Positions 1-9,617 of a stretch of DNA of 64,000 nt are shown here, in pieces; positions within the stretch are counted from its first letter, which is position 1; each line of letters begins with the position of its first letter. A model generated the notes under the pieces. That model ran no database searches and was not told the DNA's origin. It was given only the letters and a program-made list of their open reading frames with translations. The position numbers were made by a program, and so were the translations under genes. Source of the DNA: Aphelidium insulamus (Eukaryota > Aphelidiomycota > Aphelidea > Aphelidiaceae); contig JAZDSV010000055.1 of the NCBI GenBank assembly GCA_036784855.1, forward strand, positions 1-64,000, written 5' to 3'.

Positions 1-41
1 CCCAACCCTCACTGTTGGTAAAAACTTTTGGCGTTATCAGC
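1..41 (+). repeat. End of 5' LTR and candidate primer-binding site
   Basis: Bases 1-28 match the end of the 3' LTR. They are followed at about 29 by TGGCGTTATCAGC, which starts with the TGG expected of a tRNA primer-binding site, though I cannot name the tRNA. The LTR does not end in the usual CA, so the exact border is uncertain by a few bases. Confidence 0.6.
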
Positions 42-153
42 ACCAGTGCGAGGAGCACGAGGTACCACTGCGAGGAGCAGGTGGTTGTAGCTAAGGTTGA
101 GGAAACCTTGTGAACAAAGGGCGATAGAATTGCACATAGACGCGGTTTTCGCA

Positions 154-879
154 ATGTCTCGCATCCCTTTGCCGCCAACGTTTAGTGGAACGTCTGCCGA
201 TGCAGATGAAATTGAATTGTGGATTCGCCGTTTCAGGAACGCGATGAAAATCCTGGCCTGGTCTCCCGAGGAGGCCATGGCGCAATTTGAAAACTCGTTA
301 AGTGGCCCTGCTGCTCGCTGGCAATACGACATGAGCCTTGCCTCGACAGACTCGTGGAGCATTGAGCAGTGGTTGGACGCACTCAGAAAGAAATATGGCC
401 CCAAGTCGTCGCACAGTGTCATTGGGCTGGCCGCGCTCACCCCAGATTTGGGCGAAACAATCACGGAATTCAACCAGCGTTTTCGGCAGTATGTTGCCAA
501 AATTCCGTCGGATATGGCCACCCCCGAACAGCTTAAGAGCCTGTACCTGGCGCGCCTTGCAACAATGAACGAGAATCTGTGGTGGCGTGTCTCGGGCAGC
601 CATGAAAGTCATACGGAAATTATGAAAGCTGTTGAACTGGCCGAGACCAAACGGGACAACATCCTCCGGGTGGCTCGTGATGCTCGAATGGCCCCGCCCT
701 CAACCGTTGCCGTGTCATCTACAGAGGTTAAACCAACTACGTCATCCTCCGACATTGAGAAATTGACAGACGAGATCGCAAAATTGAAAATAATGCTTTC
801 CGAGAAAGGTCGCATCACCCCGCACCCTCACGTGTTTCAACTGCGGCGAAAAAGGGCACATCGTCTCTCAATGCCCTAA
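154..879 (+). CDS. gag: Retrotransposon Gag (capsid), frame broken before the zinc knuckle
   Basis: The protein begins with the first ATG at 154 and has a retrotransposon-gag capsid domain over roughly residues 10-165 (W-rich helical segments, a PAARW-type motif near 55), then a coiled, charged tail. The nucleocapsid zinc knuckle (C-x2-C-x4-H-x4-C, starting at 833) is not in this frame: it lies in the next frame, which is the pol frame and is open from 794. So this frame ends at 879 with an unrelated tail of about 20 residues. Either a one-base indel lies between 794 and 830 or a +1 shift joins Gag to Pol there. Gag forms the virus-like particle that packages the element RNA. Confidence 0.85.
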   Translation: MSRIPLPPTFSGTSADADEIELWIRRFRNAMKILAWSPEEAMAQFENSLSGPAARWQYDMSLASTDSWSIEQWLDALRKKYGPKSSHSVIGLAALTPDLGETITEFNQRFRQYVAKIPSDMATPEQLKSLYLARLATMNENLWWRVSGSHESHTEIMKAVELAETKRDNILRVARDARMAPPSTVAVSSTEVKPTTSSSDIEKLTDEIAKLKIMLSEKGRITPHPHVFQLRRKRAHRLSMP

Positions 880-919
880 GCCGGCGGATATAGCGCTTCA
901 GGAAGCACGTCGTCAAGAA

Positions 920-3900
920 ATGAGAGAGCGCCGATCTCGTACTAAAGGTGGTGTAATGCTTTGTCAAGATGTCACCCCTACACCCAAAGTTATGGCCGGA
1001 GTTGCAGTAAAACGGCCCCGAACGGAGTCCTTGGTGGAGCGAATTCTTGACAACTCACTTCCACCAGCTCCGCCTCCGCCGATTGCACCGCGCCTTGGCG
1101 TTCGGGTGCGTGAAAAACGTGAAAAGCGAAAAGTGGTTGTTCCCGCTGGGCGCACCGCACTCGTTGAGAAATTGTTGACGTCGCCAGCCGCCATCTCGTG
1201 GAAAGAACTGTTTCAGATCCGACCACAGCTGCTGGGTCCGACCATTCAACGTCTACGACAACTAAAGAAAGATCGGTCTCGTACGGTCCTGATAAACCAG
1301 ATGGCTGGAGTAGAGGAAGAGGATGGCTCAGAGGCTGACAGCTCCGACTCGGACTCTGAGGATGAGGAGACAGACCCCGTAATGGAGACCACGTGGAATC
1401 GCGGACAGCGTGAACCTCTTACGTACATACTGGGCTACATCAAGGACCAGCCTATTCCACTCTTTCTGGACTCTGGCGCAGACTTTTCCGTTGTTAGTAG
1501 GTCCTTCCTGCATAAGATGCGGCTACAGGCACTTGCTTTGGCCGACCCAGTGAAGTTGAACCCAGTCAGTGGACCGCCAATTGTCATCTCTAGTTTGGCA
1601 AGCATTCCGATTCACTTTGATGACGACGTGGAGGTGATCGTCAAGTTTGCAGTCATGGACGACTGCGCTGTGCCTATTTTGCTTGGACAAGACTTTATTC
1701 AAGGCAAGAAGGGCTCGCGGTCACTCATTGACTACGACAATGAATTGTTTACGCTGCGCCATCGCGGCAAGACGCTCGAGCTTCAGCTGTGCAGCAAGCG
1801 CCAACTCCGGGAGCAGTTTGGGCAGGACATTGTAGATGACGAAGGCTACAGTATTCTACGAGCCGTTGAGTTGTCGTATGCCACTGACACTGTAGTTGCA
1901 CCCGACGCTCCTGCGGTGGGGAAGGTGTTGGTGTTGCAAGACACCCAAATTGAATCTGCGGTTTCCGAGGTTGAGGCACCTCTGGCGGACAACGAGGGTG
2001 CTGCGTTTCACGGCTTGCTCAATGAGTACAAGGAGCTCTTTGTGGAGTCATTGACAGAGGTTCCCGGTATCAAAGATAGTTCTTGCGTCATTGACGTTCC
2101 CCCGGAGGTCAAGCCAATCTCATGCAGACTTCGTCGCCACTCGCCTGAAGAGAAGGAGGCAATTCGGACAGAAGTTGACACGATGTTGAGTTCCGGTGTC
2201 ATTGTGCCGTCCAAGTCGCCATGGGTTTTCCCCGTTGTGTTGATTCCCAAGCCCGACGGTTCGATTCGCTTCTGCATTGACTACCGCCGATTGAATGATG
2301 TCACAACTAAGGACAAGTTCCCGCTGCCTCGAATTGATGACTGTCTTGACACCCTGGCCAACAAGAAGTATTTTACGACCTTGGACTGCTTCGCAGGATA
2401 CTGGCAGGTCAAGATGGACCCAGAGAGCCGCAAGTTTACAGCATTTATTACACCCTTCGGAGTGTACGAGTTTACGGTGATGCCCTTTGGACTCACCAAT
2501 GCCCCGGCTTGCTTCTCTCGCCTGATGGATCGCATGTTCGCCGATTGTGCATATGACTTTGTGACAGTGTACCTCGACGACATCGCCGTCCATTCCGAGA
2601 CATTTGAGCAACATATGGTACATTTGAAGACCGTGTTTGACCGTCTCAAACAGTACGACGTGCGCTTAAAGTTCAAAAAGTGTTCGTTCCTGAAAACAAC
2701 GTTTCGGTACTTGGGTTTTCTGGTCACTCCGACTGGTTTGTTGCCGGACCCACGGAAGGTAGATACGTTGCTACAGATGAAGGCGCCCACGAATCTACGA
2801 GAGACCCGCTCCTTTTTGGGACTGGCATCTTACTTTCGTAGATTCATTCCCAGCTTTACGGAGGTCGCCTCGCCGCTGCAAAATTTGGTGCGCAAACAAG
2901 TCAGCTTTGTCTGGTCGGACGTTTGCCAAGCGTCTTTCACACAGCTGCGTGAGAGATTGGTGTCAGCGCCCGTACTGAAACAGCCCGACTTTGCGCATGT
3001 GTTTGTGTTGTCTACTGACGCCTCAAATTCCGCAGTAGGTGGTGTTCTGGAGCAGTATGATGACGATGACCAGCTGCGTCCCGTCGCCTACTACTCTCGA
3101 AGCCTCTCGCCCGCTGAGCGGAACTACACCGTTCACGATAGAGAAGCGTTGGCGTTGGTCACCCTGATCAAGCATTTTCGTTGCTATCTGCTAGGTAGAC
3201 GCTTCATTGTTTACACCGACAACTCCGCCGTAGTCTCGCTGTATAAGCAACGAGAACCGACTGGCCGAGTTGCCCGTTGGATCCACATGTTGGCCGAGTT
3301 TGACTTTGACATCCGCCATCGAGCTGGAAAAGACAACCCAGTTGCCGACTACCTGTCTCGACCTGTGTTGATTGCCAAAGCAACCGTGCCGTCGCTTGAA
3401 GATCGTATCACGTTTGAAGAGATCTTAGCATTCTTGGACAAAGAGACTTTGCCAGCTTCTGGAGTGACACAGCGATTTCGCCGCACCGTCCGTCGCTTTG
3501 TGGTCATTGATTCGGTGTTGTACCGTCGCACTGCCACTCACCCGCTACGTGTGCTCTTTACGCTCGCTGAGTTGCATCGTCTGTTGACTGTTGTTCACGA
3601 TCAGACAGGACACTTTGCCCTTGGAACTATTTGGCCATGGTTACGGTGCCGATTCTGGCGACCGCAGCTTTATGCCGAGGTCAAACACTACGTGGCGTCC
3701 TGTCACAGCTGCCAAACATTTACAATCCGTCGTCCACTGTACCGCTTCGATGGGCAATCCGGAATCTCAGGTTTGGGTCATTGGCACTTTGACTTTGCCG
3801 GACCGTTCCCGATTTCCGAATCCGGATCCCGTTACCTACTCGTCGGCGTAGAAGTGCTTACTGCATTTCCCATCGCCATTCCTGTTGCGAGTGAAACAGC

Positions 3901-4669
3901 CGCGATCGTTTGTCGTGTCATGGGAGAGAATTTCGCCATCTTTGGGTATCCGCTCTCTGTGACCACGGATCGGGGAACTTGTTTCACCTCGGAGCTTTTC
4001 GCTGACTTTTGCGGCCAGAGCGGAATAATTCATCATCTCAATGTGGCGTACCAGCCGGAGTGGAACGGTTTTGCGGAGCGCATGATTGCAACGATTCGCT
4101 ACTCACTGGCTCGCAGCTGCAATGGTGATTACTCCAAGTGGGATCAGTTTTTACCTGCCATCCTTTACGGAATTCGCATGCGAGTCAATGTTCGGACTGG
4201 CTACTCGCCCCATTTTCTGATGTTTGGTACTACCCCACGCATCCCCGTGGAAACTGGCGATCCTCAGTCAAAGCCTAGTGTTGATGCTCGTTTAGCCGAG
4301 TTGGACATCCTACCCGGCGTACGCTATCAACAATGCCGAGAGTCCAAGTCCACCCCTCGCATCGCCACTTTTCCTGTTGGCTCCTTTGTTTTGGCCCTGA
4401 ACGCCTCTCTCCGTAAACGTACTGTCCGTGACAAGAAGGTACCCCGTTACGATGGTCCCTACCGTGTGTTGGAGCAGTTGCCTCACAACTTGTACTCGGT
4501 CGAATCGGAATCTGGACAGGAGTGGACGTTCCATGCCTCGCGTCTCATTTCGTTTGTGCCTCGTTATGCGAGCTCGTCACTTAAGGAGGGGAGTGTTGAT
4601 ACGTCATCGCGTTCCGCCTTATCGCGACCCGCGCTTACGTATATGGAGCGTTGCCAGGCTACCGCCTGA
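920..4669 (+). CDS. pol: Retrotransposon Pol polyprotein (protease-RT-RNase H-integrase)
   Basis: The frame is open from 794; 920 is the first ATG. Domains in order: aspartic protease with D-S-G at about residue 184; reverse transcriptase from about 400 to 570 with the active-site YLDD at about 551; RNase H with the T-D-A-S motif near 699; integrase with an H-H-C-C zinc finger at about 893-933 and the D, D, E catalytic residues near 958, 1016 and 1047; then a C-terminal segment resembling the gypsy GPY module (RYDGPYRV). All key catalytic residues are present, so the enzyme part looks intact. The last 75 bases appear to overlap the 3' LTR. Confidence 0.95.
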   Translation: MRERRSRTKGGVMLCQDVTPTPKVMAGVAVKRPRTESLVERILDNSLPPAPPPPIAPRLGVRVREKREKRKVVVPAGRTALVEKLLTSPAAISWKELFQIRPQLLGPTIQRLRQLKKDRSRTVLINQMAGVEEEDGSEADSSDSDSEDEETDPVMETTWNRGQREPLTYILGYIKDQPIPLFLDSGADFSVVSRSFLHKMRLQALALADPVKLNPVSGPPIVISSLASIPIHFDDDVEVIVKFAVMDDCAVPILLGQDFIQGKKGSRSLIDYDNELFTLRHRGKTLELQLCSKRQLREQFGQDIVDDEGYSILRAVELSYATDTVVAPDAPAVGKVLVLQDTQIESAVSEVEAPLADNEGAAFHGLLNEYKELFVESLTEVPGIKDSSCVIDVPPEVKPISCRLRRHSPEEKEAIRTEVDTMLSSGVIVPSKSPWVFPVVLIPKPDGSIRFCIDYRRLNDVTTKDKFPLPRIDDCLDTLANKKYFTTLDCFAGYWQVKMDPESRKFTAFITPFGVYEFTVMPFGLTNAPACFSRLMDRMFADCAYDFVTVYLDDIAVHSETFEQHMVHLKTVFDRLKQYDVRLKFKKCSFLKTTFRYLGFLVTPTGLLPDPRKVDTLLQMKAPTNLRETRSFLGLASYFRRFIPSFTEVASPLQNLVRKQVSFVWSDVCQASFTQLRERLVSAPVLKQPDFAHVFVLSTDASNSAVGGVLEQYDDDDQLRPVAYYSRSLSPAERNYTVHDREALALVTLIKHFRCYLLGRRFIVYTDNSAVVSLYKQREPTGRVARWIHMLAEFDFDIRHRAGKDNPVADYLSRPVLIAKATVPSLEDRITFEEILAFLDKETLPASGVTQRFRRTVRRFVVIDSVLYRRTATHPLRVLFTLAELHRLLTVVHDQTGHFALGTIWPWLRCRFWRPQLYAEVKHYVASCHSCQTFTIRRPLYRFDGQSGISGLGHWHFDFAGPFPISESGSRYLLVGVEVLTAFPIAIPVASETAAIVCRVMGENFAIFGYPLSVTTDRGTCFTSELFADFCGQSGIIHHLNVAYQPEWNGFAERMIATIRYSLARSCNGDYSKWDQFLPAILYGIRMRVNVRTGYSPHFLMFGTTPRIPVETGDPQSKPSVDARLAELDILPGVRYQQCRESKSTPRIATFPVGSFVLALNASLRKRTVRDKKVPRYDGPYRVLEQLPHNLYSVESESGQEWTFHASRLISFVPRYASSSLKEGSVDTSSRSALSRPALTYMERCQATA

Positions 4670-4937
4670 CTACTTAAGGCAGCTCGGCAAACAAGTACCG
4701 TCGTGTTAGATTCTACTAGCTGTGTGTGTCTGCGTCCTGTTGGTCTTGACACTACTAAAGAATCCACGCGACAGGTAAATATAAGGTGTTAGATTCTACT
4801 AGCTGTGTGTGTCTGCGTCCTGTTGGTCTTGACACTACTAAAGAATCCACGCGACAGGTTTCGCGGGCACCGCATCGTTTAACAGAGCCAGTGTCGAGGT
4901 TGTTTGCACCCAACCCTCACTGTTGGTAAAAACTTTT
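4595..4937 (+). repeat. 3' LTR
   Basis: Starts with TG directly after the purine-rich tract at 4583-4594 and ends with the sequence shared with bases 1-28 of the window. Length about 343 bases. It begins inside the last codons of pol. Only the right end is proven by the repeat; the left end is inferred from the polypurine tract. Confidence 0.7.
4703..4859 (+). repeat. Two tandem 74-base copies inside the LTR
   Basis: 4703-4776 and 4786-4859 are identical by eye and separated by 9 bases (period 83). They fall in the middle of the LTR, the U3/R region where promoter elements of LTR elements usually lie, so they may be duplicated promoter or enhancer units. Confidence 0.85.
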
Positions 4938-5313
4938 ACTGTCCGAAATCAAAGCATTGTCTTTGATTTTGGTTAAAGCTAGTTCCAGGATTGGATAGGC
5001 TGGACTTCCTCTGGCATTCCGTGGAGACTGGTGTCTCCTATGAAGATGTTCTTCACCAACCATGATGTTCATGTGTTGCAGGCCTTAATAGATATCTATT
5101 ATAGGCGCACTTACTCTTATTCCCTGATCAATGAAAGGTTTTACACCATTATCCCAGTACATGGATGTTCCATACTGAATGAATAGACTTCTATTCATTA
5201 CATTATAAATATATACATACTTCTTCGAGAAACATTCCAAAATGATTATGTATGAATTATATTCCGACCATGTATATATTTACATTCACTAATTGCACTC
5301 TTATGTACACATA
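4938..5313. other. Intergenic, AT-rich
   Basis: Flank of the retrotransposon insertion and 3' region of the GH26-like gene. I see no coding or RNA gene in it. Confidence 0.6.
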
Positions 5314-6861
5314 TTAGTCGGCATAGACCAGCGGGTCATTGTCGCGGTCCTTGACGTTGACCACGTCGCTGACAAATGCACGGCGTATGGTGTCGGAGCT
5401 GAACACGCCGTACTTGCGGTCCTTCTTATTGAACTCGAACCACACCACCATGCGCATCATGGGGAAGCGCATGGCCGTCTTGCGCGAGTAGATCTGTGTC
5501 CACCACGGCCGCTTCACCGCCAGCTCCTGCTGCACCGACACCGTGTCCAGCGTGGGCGCCGACGTCTCGGCAATCATGAGCGGCTTGCCGCGTTGTTGGC
5601 AGAACAGTTTGTAGAAATTCTGGCCGGCGCCGTTGGTCAGTGCCTGTTCAAACACGTCGGGTGCCGGCGGTTTTCCCACGTAGTAGTACACGCTCAGCCC
5701 CACCCAGTCCACCACGTCGTCGCCCGGGTAAAAGTCGGTGTAAGGCGCGTTCTGGTCCTTGTAGGCGACTGTCGGTGCCCACACCATCTGCGTGAGTGAT
5801 TTGCTGCCGGCCTGTCGTGCCGCCTGACGGATCGCCATGGTCAAGGCGCGAAACGCGGACTTGTATAGCTGTGGCTTGGCGCCCCAGATGTACCAGTCGG
5901 CGTTCATCTCGTGCGCGAACCGGATGAACAGTTTGATGCCGCGCTGGTTGTAGCCGAGGCACCGGGCCGCGATGGCACTGTACGTGCCTGCAGTCAGTTC
6001 GTCCAGCCCGTCAAACGGTTCCAGTGTGAGCATGATCATGGCATTCGGCATGTCGGCCACGGTCTGGTCCACGAACGTGTCCACTAGGCCCGGGTTGCTG
6101 AAGCCGCGGTTGTTGATGGAGAAGAACTCGTTCTTGAGCGCGGGCACGCGTCCCAGCTGCGCCATGTAGTCGGCATTGCTCATCTGGTTGCCGCTGAAAC
6201 CGTAGTAGATCTTGCCGCGATACCCGGTCAGTGCCAGCTTGGACAGGGCTGCCACCTGTGCCTCGGAGCTCTGTTCGATGGACACATACGCACCCACGCT
6301 GTGCTCCTCGTCACTCGAGATATCAGCCTCCTCGTCCACAGAGTCTTGGGCGTCAATGTCGCTATCAGTGTCTTCAGTGGCGCTCTCAGTGACATCCGTG
6401 GGCATGTAACTTTCCGCGTCGCTGTCATTATCACATCGGTCCTCGGCGTCTATGCTTTCCTCATGTGCAATTTCGACAGTCTCGTACGTGTCACTGTCGT
6501 CATTGCCATCTTCGAGGCTGGGCACATAATCCACATCCACATCATCGCCCACACTGTGCTCATCATACTCTTCATATTCGACCAGTGGCTCGCCGGCAGA
6601 TCCATAGCTCGCCAAGCCGCTGTCATAATCAGCGGCACCGTCATCCTCCTCGTCTTCTTCGGCATATTCCGTGCCATAATCCGTTTCATAATCTGCGACA
6701 ACTACATCATCAACAGCGTGCTGCTGTTCATTGACTGCAACCGTGTCAACTGAGGCAATATCTTCTGTCACACTTGTTATTGGCAGTGCTGCGGCCATGG
6801 AGCACACGGCGGTCGCAACCAACAAGCATCTGATTAATCGCTGCGTTCGTCGTTGCTGCAT
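5314..6861 (-). CDS. Secreted GH26-like glycoside hydrolase with long acidic N-terminal region
   Basis: Start chosen at the first ATG (6861); 515 residues, no intron. Residues about 1-26 form a signal peptide (basic start, hydrophobic core, AAALP). Residues about 30-200 are a low-complexity region rich in D, E, S and Y with no homology I recognise. The C-terminal 310 residues resemble a GH26 TIM barrel: a RFAHEMN-x-W segment carries the likely acid/base Glu, and the IAETSAP segment carries the likely nucleophile Glu. GH26 enzymes include endo-mannanases and some glucanases; the substrate here is unknown. Related to the three tandem genes at 46493-50667 but distant from them and the only one with the acidic domain. 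A TATAAAAG box lies about 75 bases upstream. Confidence 0.75.
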   Translation of the reverse strand: MQQRRTQRLIRCLLVATAVCSMAAALPITSVTEDIASVDTVAVNEQQHAVDDVVVADYETDYGTEYAEEDEEDDGAADYDSGLASYGSAGEPLVEYEEYDEHSVGDDVDVDYVPSLEDGNDDSDTYETVEIAHEESIDAEDRCDNDSDAESYMPTDVTESATEDTDSDIDAQDSVDEEADISSDEEHSVGAYVSIEQSSEAQVAALSKLALTGYRGKIYYGFSGNQMSNADYMAQLGRVPALKNEFFSINNRGFSNPGLVDTFVDQTVADMPNAMIMLTLEPFDGLDELTAGTYSAIAARCLGYNQRGIKLFIRFAHEMNADWYIWGAKPQLYKSAFRALTMAIRQAARQAGSKSLTQMVWAPTVAYKDQNAPYTDFYPGDDVVDWVGLSVYYYVGKPPAPDVFEQALTNGAGQNFYKLFCQQRGKPLMIAETSAPTLDTVSVQQELAVKRPWWTQIYSRKTAMRFPMMRMVVWFEFNKKDRKYGVFSSDTIRRAFVSDVVNVKDRDNDPLVYAD

Positions 6862-6933
6862 TATATACACTCTATAAGACTTTGTAGACACGTATACTCA
6901 CGCGCGTGAATAAACATGTAGACACTAAGACGG

Positions 6934-7014
6934 CTTTTATAGCAGCGGCCACCCGATCTTGGCGGCGTTGGTGTGCCGGCCAATCGCCCGCTAGCACCGC
7001 GACTGGCGACCAAT
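6934..7014 (-). promoter_or_regulatory. TATA box and two CCAAT-type boxes upstream of the acidic GH26-like gene
   Basis: TATAAAAG reads on the minus strand at 6941-6934. Two CCAAT sequences on the plus strand (6980-6984 and 7010-7014) are ATTGG on the gene strand, 30 bases apart. This is a standard RNA polymerase II core and proximal promoter arrangement. Confidence 0.55.
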
Positions 7015-7167
7015 TGCGTGCGTGCAACAGCCAAGCACATGTTGCCCGCCGACACACATGACGCGTTCATGACACAGATTCGTATGCTGTTGGCCGCCCT
7101 AGTCGGCGTCATTTGTGGACACAACGGCAGACCCTGAACTGAAAAGAAACAATCACAACAACGTCTA

Positions 7168-8181
7168 TTAAGCAGAATTTTTCTGGCGCGCTTTGGAGCT
7201 GAGGCAGACGCGTCGCTTCTTTGCGGGCGCGGCATCTAGCTGGGAATTTAACGGTTTGCCCACCTGGTGCTGGGACAATGCTTGTGCTGCTAATGTATTC
7301 GGTGGAATGACTGGCTGAAATGTATCGGCGGCCTTTATGTTCTCTGCATTGTCCTCCTTGACAGCGGGTCCAATTGTTGTGACTCTTGAATTTTCCGTAG
7401 AAGGTTCCTTCGACACGGCTGATGATTCCAGCGCGTTTACGTTACCCGCAGCTTGGCAGTCAGTGATTTCTAATAGCGGTATTGGCCCAGTTGATAGATC
7501 AGCGCCGCCATCAGCAGCACATATCTACCCTACTCAATATCCACGCAAACTATATATATATTTATATATATATATCCACAGATATACGCACATGTTTCAT
7601 GGCGTGGAGACGAGTGTGGTGCCGTGCCTTGTCATTGAATAGCACTCGCGAGTGCCTGTACTCGTCTGCCTACACACATGGTTATATTGCATATATCCAT
7701 CCAGATTATACGTGTACAATGCTGCCACGTACAATGTCAGCCATGAGCGGGTCGTCGGGGTTGGGCTGTGCCAGCAGCTGTCGCACCGTGGCCAGCACCG
7801 CGCCAATGTTGACACTGGGCCGCCACGACCCGCGCGGTGGCATCTTGAGCAGGTCCAGACAGATGCGGCCGGCGTCGTCGATGTTTGGGTGGTAGAGCGG
7901 GGTGGTGAATTGCACCGCTGGCGGTTCGATGGGGTAGCGTGAATGCACCGTCAGGGTCAAGTGGAACACGCCGCCCTCATACGGCGTGTCGGCCGGGCCT
8001 TCAATCTCTGCGGAGTGTGTAGGCAGCTGTCTGTATCCATTAAGCATTGGTACGAACGGGCTCGCAGCAGAGAGTAGGTGTCGGGCTTGTCGGGCCAGAC
8101 CTGCACGCCGTACACCGGCGCCGACTCTTCCAGCAGCTGGAGTTCGCGGGCGACCCGCTGCAGAGATCGCGCCGCGCCCAT
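7168..8181 (-). CDS. UBE2T: Ubiquitin-conjugating enzyme E2 T, four exons
   Basis: Exons on the minus strand: 8181-8058, 8007-7733, 7669-7592, 7524-7168; phases join without stops to give 277 residues. The UBC fold runs from residue 1 to about 160, with the HPN motif and catalytic Cys in the stretch HPNIDDAGRICLDLL, followed by the PP-x-G-x-W-x-PS and NPDDPLMADI segments typical of UBE2T. Exon 3 encodes the E-Y/F-K-R...F...AR...T...H helix that closes the fold. The last exon adds about 118 residues of low-complexity tail ending in a basic AKKRRV-type nuclear signal; human UBE2T also has a disordered basic tail. UBE2T works with FANCL to monoubiquitinate FANCD2/FANCI in interstrand-crosslink repair. 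Exon 3 and 4 borders are inferred from homology. Confidence 0.85.
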
Positions 8182-8186
8182 TTCAG

Positions 8187-8468
8187 ATGTATTGTGTGTG
8201 TGTCGGTGATTCTCCTCTCTTAATCAAAATTCTACCATAGGCGCGGCGGTCGGCGATCCTGCTGCTGGCGGCAGTCTACTTGTTTAGCATTGGTGCTGCG
8301 CCCACCACCACCGGTCAGATGGCTCGTCAGCCACGACAAGATCAAGCGGGCACTGTCGAAGCAGCTGTCTCCGCGGATGATCCCAACTTCAAAGTACTGG
8401 ATATAATGACACTACCTATGATGTTGCATCTGCATCTTGCTACCAGCTATACATGGACAATAAAATAG
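8187..8468 (+). CDS. Possible small secreted peptide (hypothetical)
   Basis: A hydrophobic signal-like segment (ILLLAAVYLFSIGAAP) followed by about 50 unremarkable residues is open from 8241 to 8468 after a CCATAG acceptor. A start can be reached by a tiny first exon (8187-8195, ATG TAT TGT) and a 45-base intron with a GTGTGT donor; this gives about 78 residues. It would share a 5-base divergent promoter with UBE2T, which is a reason for doubt. No family recognised. Confidence 0.25.
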
Positions 8469-8635
8469 ACACGAAAACTATGACACATTGATCTGCTATA
8501 TGCCAGTACGCAACTGTCATAATGAGTAGATGTCGTAATACTATGTGCGATGCTGGTTTCGGCTACATAGTTTCGGTTAAGGTACTGCCAAGACTTCCAA
8601 TCATTTTGCGCCGCTGATTTTTTTTCATCTCCGAA

Positions 8636-9250
8636 ATGCTTTGTGCACGCGTGCAAGTTGCTGTGGCCATTGCGCTGCTGAGCGCGCTCTTCATCTGGTC
8701 GCTCGATGCAGCAGTTCCAGATCGTTATCCGGACCGGATTGCTGTGGATTCCCTTGTGCGTGATTCCATAAGCGAAAATCCCATGGATGGGATAGAGCCA
8801 CTTACGAGCCTGCTTCGAGCGTTCCCTGAGTTCAACAACTATCTCTTGGTTGCTCTTACTGCTGCATCCCGTGGCCGAGTCGATGTTTTGCAATATTTAC
8901 ACAATGAAAACATTTGCGATCGGGATTTCCGTATTACTGTGACTGGTACCGCGGTCACGATTGACGATGTTCCAGGAAGAAATGGCGATATGTCCGTGTG
9001 TAATGTTGCAGCCAGAAATGGGCATCTGGACGTTCTTCGCTGGGCCCGGCAGGAAGAGTATGTCTATGTGCCAGTCGGGCACTTTGAGGTTGGAATTGGA
9101 CGTGTAAGATACCATTGGGATGCAACCACATGCGCTGCGGCGGCTGAGGGGGGCCACACTGACGTGCTACGGTGGCTCATCGACAACGGCTGCCCATGCG
9201 ATGAAGAAACCATGGCTGAAGCTATTATCACTGCCACGAACAACAATTGA
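8636..9250 (+). CDS. Signal-peptide/anchor ankyrin-repeat protein
   Basis: Single exon, 204 residues from ATG 8636. Residues about 5-27 are a hydrophobic signal or signal-anchor segment. The rest holds degenerate ankyrin repeats of the type seen in amoebae and large DNA viruses: VAARNGHLDVLRWAR near 125-140 and AAAEGGHTDVLRWLIDNGCP near 172-192. Ankyrin repeats are normally intracellular, so the export signal is unusual; a second secreted ankyrin gene lies at 31079-33153. Function unknown; a protein-binding role is the only safe inference. Confidence 0.75.
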   Translation: MLCARVQVAVAIALLSALFIWSLDAAVPDRYPDRIAVDSLVRDSISENPMDGIEPLTSLLRAFPEFNNYLLVALTAASRGRVDVLQYLHNENICDRDFRITVTGTAVTIDDVPGRNGDMSVCNVAARNGHLDVLRWARQEEYVYVPVGHFEVGIGRVRYHWDATTCAAAAEGGHTDVLRWLIDNGCPCDEETMAEAIITATNNN

Positions 9251-9342
9251 TTTGGATGCAATGCATTCTTCGTCTACTCTCGCCACGCCCAAGCACACAG
9301 ACACCCAAGCACACACACACACCCATACACACAGAAATAAAT

Positions 9343-9586
9343 ATGCCCAACGCAGCCAGAGTTAACAATAAAAAGACTCGGCGACGTCCAAGGCCACGAG
9401 AACAGGTACCCTCTACTAGCCATTTGGGTAGTAATATGTCAATGCCAGGCCGCCGGCATCAATGACCTGGGCAATGCCGGCCACCGGCAGCAAGCGGCGG
9501 ACGACTACTCGGACGGCGAGAGTTCCGACGACAGTGCCACCCGCGGCTACTCGCGGCGCACCGTTCTCGAACGTGAGGCCAGCGGT

Positions 9587-9617
<31 letters not shown>

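Larger units (their letters stand above)
1..4937 (+). mobile_element. Ty3/gypsy LTR retrotransposon, 5' end cut by window edge
   Basis: The order gag, protease, reverse transcriptase, RNase H, integrase is that of Ty3/gypsy (Metaviridae-type) elements. Bases 1-28 recur at 4909-4936 (29 bases shared counting one more T), which marks them as the end of the 5' and 3' long terminal repeats. A purine run (4583-4594) ends just before TGTTGATACG, the likely start of the 3' LTR at about 4595. Pol is open over more than 1,200 codons, so the copy is young; the gag/pol junction holds a one-base frame change. Target-site duplication cannot be checked because the left flank is outside the window. Confidence 0.93.

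Noticed and set aside
5293-5799. Plus-strand frame opposite the acidic GH26-like gene
   Set aside because: His/Val-rich antisense shadow of the conserved catalytic domain.
7168-7416. Separate small nuclear protein gene
   Set aside because: The frame extends upstream to a splice acceptor at 7525 and continues UBE2T in phase.
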